A DNA stretch of 64,000 bases from Thiomicrorhabdus marina (GTDB lineage: Bacteria > Pseudomonadota > Gammaproteobacteria > Thiomicrospirales > Thiomicrospiraceae): the NCBI RefSeq assembly GCF_017571465.1, contig NZ_JAGETV010000012.1:1-64000 (forward strand), given 5' to 3'. Positions within the stretch are counted from its first letter, which is position 1, and the number at the start of each line of letters is the position of its first letter. The position numbers were made by a program, and so were the translations under genes. Below, piece after piece: positions 60,732 to 64,000 of the stretch. The notes under the pieces are model-generated. The model was not told the origin of the DNA. It was given only the letters and a program-made list of their open reading frames with translations, and made no database searches.

Positions 60732-60747
60732 TTCTCTCTACCCTTTA

Positions 60748-61062
60748 TTAAGCGTCAACCGCTTTTCCAGTAGACTTAAAGAAGCGGATTTTAGCGTCGC
60801 CTTCAACTTTAAAACCAACTTTGTCAGCTTTGTTTGTTTCAGGGTTAACTAGCGCCACATTTGAAGCATCAATTGGCATTTCTTTAGAAACGATACCACC
60901 TTGCGCGCCAGTCATAGGATTACCCTTAGCGTGCTTTTTAACTAGGTTGATACCATCAACTAATACTTTACCGTTAGCCATAACAGAAGAAACCGAACCA
61001 CGCTTTCCTTTGTCTTTACCGGCTAGGACGATTACCTCGTCACCTTTTCTTAAACGATTCAT
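60748..61062 (-). CDS. rplX: 50S ribosomal protein L24
   Basis: A 104-residue L24 with the KOW motif ([20 protein letters not shown]) at the N-terminus. Confidence 0.98.
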   Translation of the reverse strand: MNRLRKGDEVIVLAGKDKGKRGSVSSVMANGKVLVDGINLVKKHAKGNPMTGAQGGIVSKEMPIDASNVALVNPETNKADKVGFKVEGDAKIRFFKSTGKAVDA

Positions 61063-61072
61063 TACTTCTTCC

Positions 61073-61441
61073 TTATAGAACTTCAGGAGCTAATGAAACG
61101 ATTTTCATAAACTTATCGTTACGTAGCTCACGAGTTACCGGTCCGAAGATACGAGTACCGATCGGTTCATGCTTAGCATTCAAGATAACAGCAGCATTGC
61201 CGTCAAACTTGATTTTAGAACCGTCTGGACGACGAACGCCGCTTGCAGTACGAACTACAACTGCGTTGTAAACATCACCCTTCTTCACTTTACCGCGTGG
61301 TGCAGCTTCTTTTACACTCACTTTGATCACGTCACCAACGTTAGCGTAACGACGGTGCGAACCGCCTAACACTTTAATACATTGGACGCGGCGTGCTCCG
61401 CTGTTATCAGCTACGTCAAGCACTGTTTGCATCTGAATCAT
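61073..61441 (-). CDS. rplN: 50S ribosomal protein L14
   Basis: A 122-residue L14 starting [20 protein letters not shown]. The start at 61441 has the RBS TGGAGT and gives the universal length; an upstream in-frame ATG at 61507 would add a hydrophobic stretch absent from the family. First gene of the spc operon after a 151-base gap. Confidence 0.97.
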   Translation of the reverse strand: MIQMQTVLDVADNSGARRVQCIKVLGGSHRRYANVGDVIKVSVKEAAPRGKVKKGDVYNAVVVRTASGVRRPDGSKIKFDGNAAVILNAKHEPIGTRIFGPVTRELRNDKFMKIVSLAPEVL

Positions 61442-61592
61442 GGTGGGACTCCATCCATAAATAAAAATTACAAGTAGCACAAAAACCACCGAAAAGTGCA
61501 GTTCCAATTATCAAAATCGGCTTACAACTCTAAGGTGGCTTTTTGAAATTGCGCGAATTATAACAACTAATTCACGCAAATGCTAGGAAAAA
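61442..61592 (-). promoter_or_regulatory. S10/spc operon boundary with possible spc promoter
   Basis: The only sizeable gap in the ribosomal block, at the same place as the E. coli spc promoter. On the minus strand a TATAAT lies at 61557–61562 (weak -35), followed by a leader with complementary segments AAAAGCCACC and GGTGGTTTTT about 45 bases apart. Those could form a long-range stem. Confidence 0.4.
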
Positions 61593-61853
61593 TTAAATTT
61601 TCGCTTTTTCGTCAATTTGAACTAGTGTCCATGACTTGTTTTTTGAGATTGGAGTCGTCTCAGCAATAGTTACTGTGTCACCCATCCCAGCAGTATTACC
61701 TGCATCATGTGCCATTAGTTTCGTTGAACGTTTAACGAATTTTTTGTACTTAGGGTGTTTGATGAAACGAGCAACTTGAACAACGATAGAGTCGTTCATT
61801 TTGTTACTGATTACAACACCTTGTACGGTACGTGCTTTGTTTTGATCAGCCAT
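61593..61853 (-). CDS. rpsQ: 30S ribosomal protein S17
   Basis: An 86-residue S17 ([20 protein letters not shown]). Last gene of the S10 operon; two bases separate it from rpmC. Confidence 0.98.
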   Translation of the reverse strand: MADQNKARTVQGVVISNKMNDSIVVQVARFIKHPKYKKFVKRSTKLMAHDAGNTAGMGDTVTIAETTPISKNKSWTLVQIDEKAKI

Positions 61854-61855
61854 CT

Positions 61856-62047
61856 TTACTTACTCACTTTTTGACGAATGATGGTTTTAACTCGTGCGAT
61901 TGTACGACGAACTTTTTTAAGTCCCGCAGAGTTTGACAACTGACCAGTTGAATGTTGCATTCTTAGGTTGAATTGCTCTTTACGAAGTTCTAGCAACTCG
62001 TTACGAAGCTCTTCAACAGACTTTTCGTTTAATTCTTTAGCAGTCAT
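61856..62047 (-). CDS. rpmC: 50S ribosomal protein L29
   Basis: A 63-residue, all-helical L29 ([20 protein letters not shown]), starting one base after the rplP stop. Confidence 0.98.
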   Translation of the reverse strand: MTAKELNEKSVEELRNELLELRKEQFNLRMQHSTGQLSNSAGLKKVRRTIARVKTIIRQKVSK

Positions 62048-62048
62048 C

Positions 62049-62462
62049 TTACATCACCGTTCTTGTTACAACAGTTGTTTTGAAAGGTAGCTTAGCGGCT
62101 GCTAGAGCAAACGCTTCACGAGCTAGCTTTTCATCAACACCTTGCATTTCAAATAGGACACGTCCTGGTTGAATCTGAGCAACCCAGTATTCAACAGAAC
62201 CTTTACCTTTACCCATACGAACTTCAAGTGGTTTGTTAGTAATTGGTTTGTCAGGGAAAACACGAATCCAAATCTTAGCGCCACGTTTAACGTGACGAGT
62301 CATCACACGACGACCAGCTTCGATTTGACGTGAAGTCATACGACCGCGCTCTAGAGCCTTAAGACCGAAATCACCAAAGCTAACTTTGTTACCAGCTTGC
62401 GCTAGACCACGGTTACGACCTTTTTGTACTTTTCTAAATTTTGTACGCTTAGGCATTAACAT
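62049..62462 (-). CDS. rplP: 50S ribosomal protein L16
   Basis: A 137-residue L16 ([40 protein letters not shown]). Confidence 0.98.
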   Translation of the reverse strand: MLMPKRTKFRKVQKGRNRGLAQAGNKVSFGDFGLKALERGRMTSRQIEAGRRVMTRHVKRGAKIWIRVFPDKPITNKPLEVRMGKGKGSVEYWVAQIQPGRVLFEMQGVDEKLAREAFALAAAKLPFKTTVVTRTVM

Positions 62463-62477
62463 AGTGAGTTATCCTTT

Positions 62478-63155
62478 TTATTTACGGCCTTTTTTGCCCT
62501 TAGAAGAGTTATTCTCTAGAGCAAGCTTACCTAGCTTCTCGCCTTTGAAAATCCAAACTTTAACACCGATCTTACCGTAGGTAGTATCCGCTTCATAAGT
62601 TGCATAATCGATATCAGCACGGAAAGTGTGAAGTGGTACACGACCTTCGCGGTACCATTCTGCACGTGCAATGTCCGCACCGTTAAGACGACCAGAAACC
62701 GTAACCTTAATACCTTCTGCACCAAGACGCATCGCGTTACCTACCGCACGTTTCATCGCACGACGGAACTGAATACGTTTCTCAAGCTGCTGAGCAATCG
62801 ATTGACCAACAAGCTTAGCGTCTAGTTCAGGCTTTTTAATTTCTTCAATATTGATATTTACCGGCATACCAGTCATTGCTGACAATGACGTTTTCAAACG
62901 CTCGATATCTTCACCTTTTTTACCGATAACCACGCCTGGACGAGCAGTGTGGATTGTGATGCGAACACCGTTCGCAACACGTTCGATATTGATGTTAGAT
63001 ACAGAAGCGTGTGCCAGCTTCTTATTTAATTCGTTACGAATCTCAACATCGCTCACTAAGAAGTCAGAATAGTTTTTGCTATTCGCATACCAACGAGCAT
63101 TCCAATCACGGGTGATACCTAAACGGATACCAACTGGATTTACCTTTTGACCCAT
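62478..63155 (-). CDS. rpsC: 30S ribosomal protein S3
   Basis: A 225-residue S3 with the KH domain ([20 protein letters not shown]) and the S3 C-terminal domain ([20 protein letters not shown]). Confidence 0.98.
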   Translation of the reverse strand: MGQKVNPVGIRLGITRDWNARWYANSKNYSDFLVSDVEIRNELNKKLAHASVSNINIERVANGVRITIHTARPGVVIGKKGEDIERLKTSLSAMTGMPVNINIEEIKKPELDAKLVGQSIAQQLEKRIQFRRAMKRAVGNAMRLGAEGIKVTVSGRLNGADIARAEWYREGRVPLHTFRADIDYATYEADTTYGKIGVKVWIFKGEKLGKLALENNSSKGKKGRK

Positions 63156-63166
63156 TCTGATTCTCC

Positions 63167-63499
63167 TTATTTCTCGCCAACAGTCACAGTGATGTGACTA
63201 GTGCGTTTCAAGATACGGTTACCACGACCTTTTGCACGAGCGCGCATACGCTTCATGATTGGGCCTTCATCAACGAATGCAGCCGTAACTGACAATTCGT
63301 CAATATCCATACCATTATTGTTTTCAGCGTTAGCAATTGCAGAGTTCAAAACTTTTTTGAACAGGTCTGCAGCTTTTTTATCGCTGAACGCTAGGATGTT
63401 AACCGCTTGTTCAACATTCTTTCCACGGATCAAGTCAGCGACTAGGCGCGCTTTTTGTGGAGAGATACGAGCAAATTTATGTGTTGCACTTACTTGCAT
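63167..63499 (-). CDS. rplV: 50S ribosomal protein L22
   Basis: A 110-residue L22 ([20 protein letters not shown]). The beta-hairpin region lining the exit tunnel ([20 protein letters not shown]) is intact. Confidence 0.98.
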   Translation of the reverse strand: MQVSATHKFARISPQKARLVADLIRGKNVEQAVNILAFSDKKAADLFKKVLNSAIANAENNNGMDIDELSVTAAFVDEGPIMKRMRARAKGRGNRILKRTSHITVTVGEK

Positions 63500-63510
63500 G
63501 TCCTAACTCC

Positions 63511-63786
63511 TTAACGCTTCGCTTTCTTATCCGCAGCATGACCGCGGTAGTAACGTGTTTGCGAGAATTCACCTAGTTTGTGGCCAACCATGTTTTCTGA
63601 AACGTAAACAGGGATGTGCTCTTTACCATTGTGAACGGCGATAGTAAGACCAATCATCTCAGGCAGGATCATCGAACGACGAGACCATGTCTTGATTGGA
63701 CGCTTATTACCAGATTCTTGTGCCTCTTCCACCTTTTTCCAAAGGTGGTGATCAACAAAAGGTCCTTTTTTAACTGAACGTGGCAT
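63511..63786 (-). CDS. rpsS: 30S ribosomal protein S19
   Basis: A 91-residue S19 ([40 protein letters not shown]). Confidence 0.98.
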   Translation of the reverse strand: MPRSVKKGPFVDHHLWKKVEEAQESGNKRPIKTWSRRSMILPEMIGLTIAVHNGKEHIPVYVSENMVGHKLGEFSQTRYYRGHAADKKAKR

Positions 63787-63801
63787 CAGTGTCCTTCCTT
63801 A

Positions 63802-64000
63802 TTATTTCTTGTGACGACGGCGTACGATCATTCCATCAGTACGCTTATTGCTACGAGTCTTCTTACCTTTAGTCGGAACACCCCATGGAGTTACAGGGTT
63901 ACGACCACCAGAAGTACGGCCTTCACCACCACCATGCGGGTGATCAACCGGGTTCATCGCCACACCACGAACGGTAGGACGAACACCACGCCAGCGCTTA
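63802..64000 (-). CDS. rplB: 50S ribosomal protein L2, C-terminal part (runs off the window)
   Basis: The last 65 codons of L2, with the conserved [20 protein letters not shown] and the basic end [13 protein letters not shown]. The N-terminal part lies beyond position 64000. It precedes rpsS by 15 bases, the standard S10 operon order. Confidence 0.97.
   Translation of the reverse strand, partial: KRWRGVRPTVRGVAMNPVDHPHGGGEGRTSGGRNPVTPWGVPTKGKKTRSNKRTDGMIVRRRHKK

Overview
The window looks like a chromosomal segment of a gammaproteobacterium of moderate GC. The ribosomal operon order, hemH, erpA, msrPQ, the ispB/rplU divergence and the uvrA–MFS–ssb neighbourhood all fit Gammaproteobacteria. 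My best guess is a sulfur-oxidising Thiomicrospira/Hydrogenovibrio/Thiomicrorhabdus relative, but that is an impression and not a demonstrated placement.

Layout. (1) 1–21,200 is core housekeeping sequence: two small envelope proteins, a sensor-kinase-like gene split by a frameshift, a small HTH protein with its own promoter and operator-like repeat, hemH, gltA, erpA, argC, msrPQ, a GST, groESL behind a textbook sigma-32 promoter, a choice-of-anchor lipoprotein, the rplU-rpmA-obgE-proB cluster, ispB, and ssb. A candidate small RNA of about 70 nt lies between ssb and the next gene. (2) About 21,172–41,905 is a 20.7-kb integrative element placed exactly at the start of ssb. It carries two recombinase genes at one end (intA-like and a degenerate tyrosine-recombinase-fold protein) and a third recombinase plus a coiled-coil accessory gene at the other end. 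It has short inverted termini and a near-duplicated att core. Cargo is a complete Wadjet jetABCD plasmid-defence operon with a divergent WYL-domain regulator, a group of unrecognised envelope or secreted proteins, an iteron-like 129/130-bp tandem repeat, and IS3-family remnants. (3) 41,922–53,121 is core again: a YajR-like MFS transporter (the natural upstream partner of ssb), a SIMPL-domain protein, uvrA, a GH15/phosphorylase-kinase-like protein with glucokinase, tcdA and a TatD-family hydrolase. (4) 53,195–64,000 is the S10-spc-alpha ribosomal superoperon on the minus strand, running off the window inside rplB. rpmJ is missing from its usual place between secY and rpsM.

How it fits together. 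Before the element arrived, the MFS gene and ssb overlapped (stop and start shared within 15 bases), so ssb was probably translated in coupling with it. The element now separates them. The old ssb start remains as a 12-codon stub beside the MFS gene, and the element end next to ssb supplies a new start (GTG), a promoter-like sequence and a short leader ORF whose stop overlaps that start. The element therefore appears to rebuild the essential gene it inserts into. The four recombination genes match in size and kind the intA-tfp-intB-srap set that I recall from strand-biased circularizing integrative elements and, more distantly, Tn554-type transposons. Here the set is split by nearly 15 kb of cargo. 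Dispersed palindromic repeats occur several times in the core sequence.
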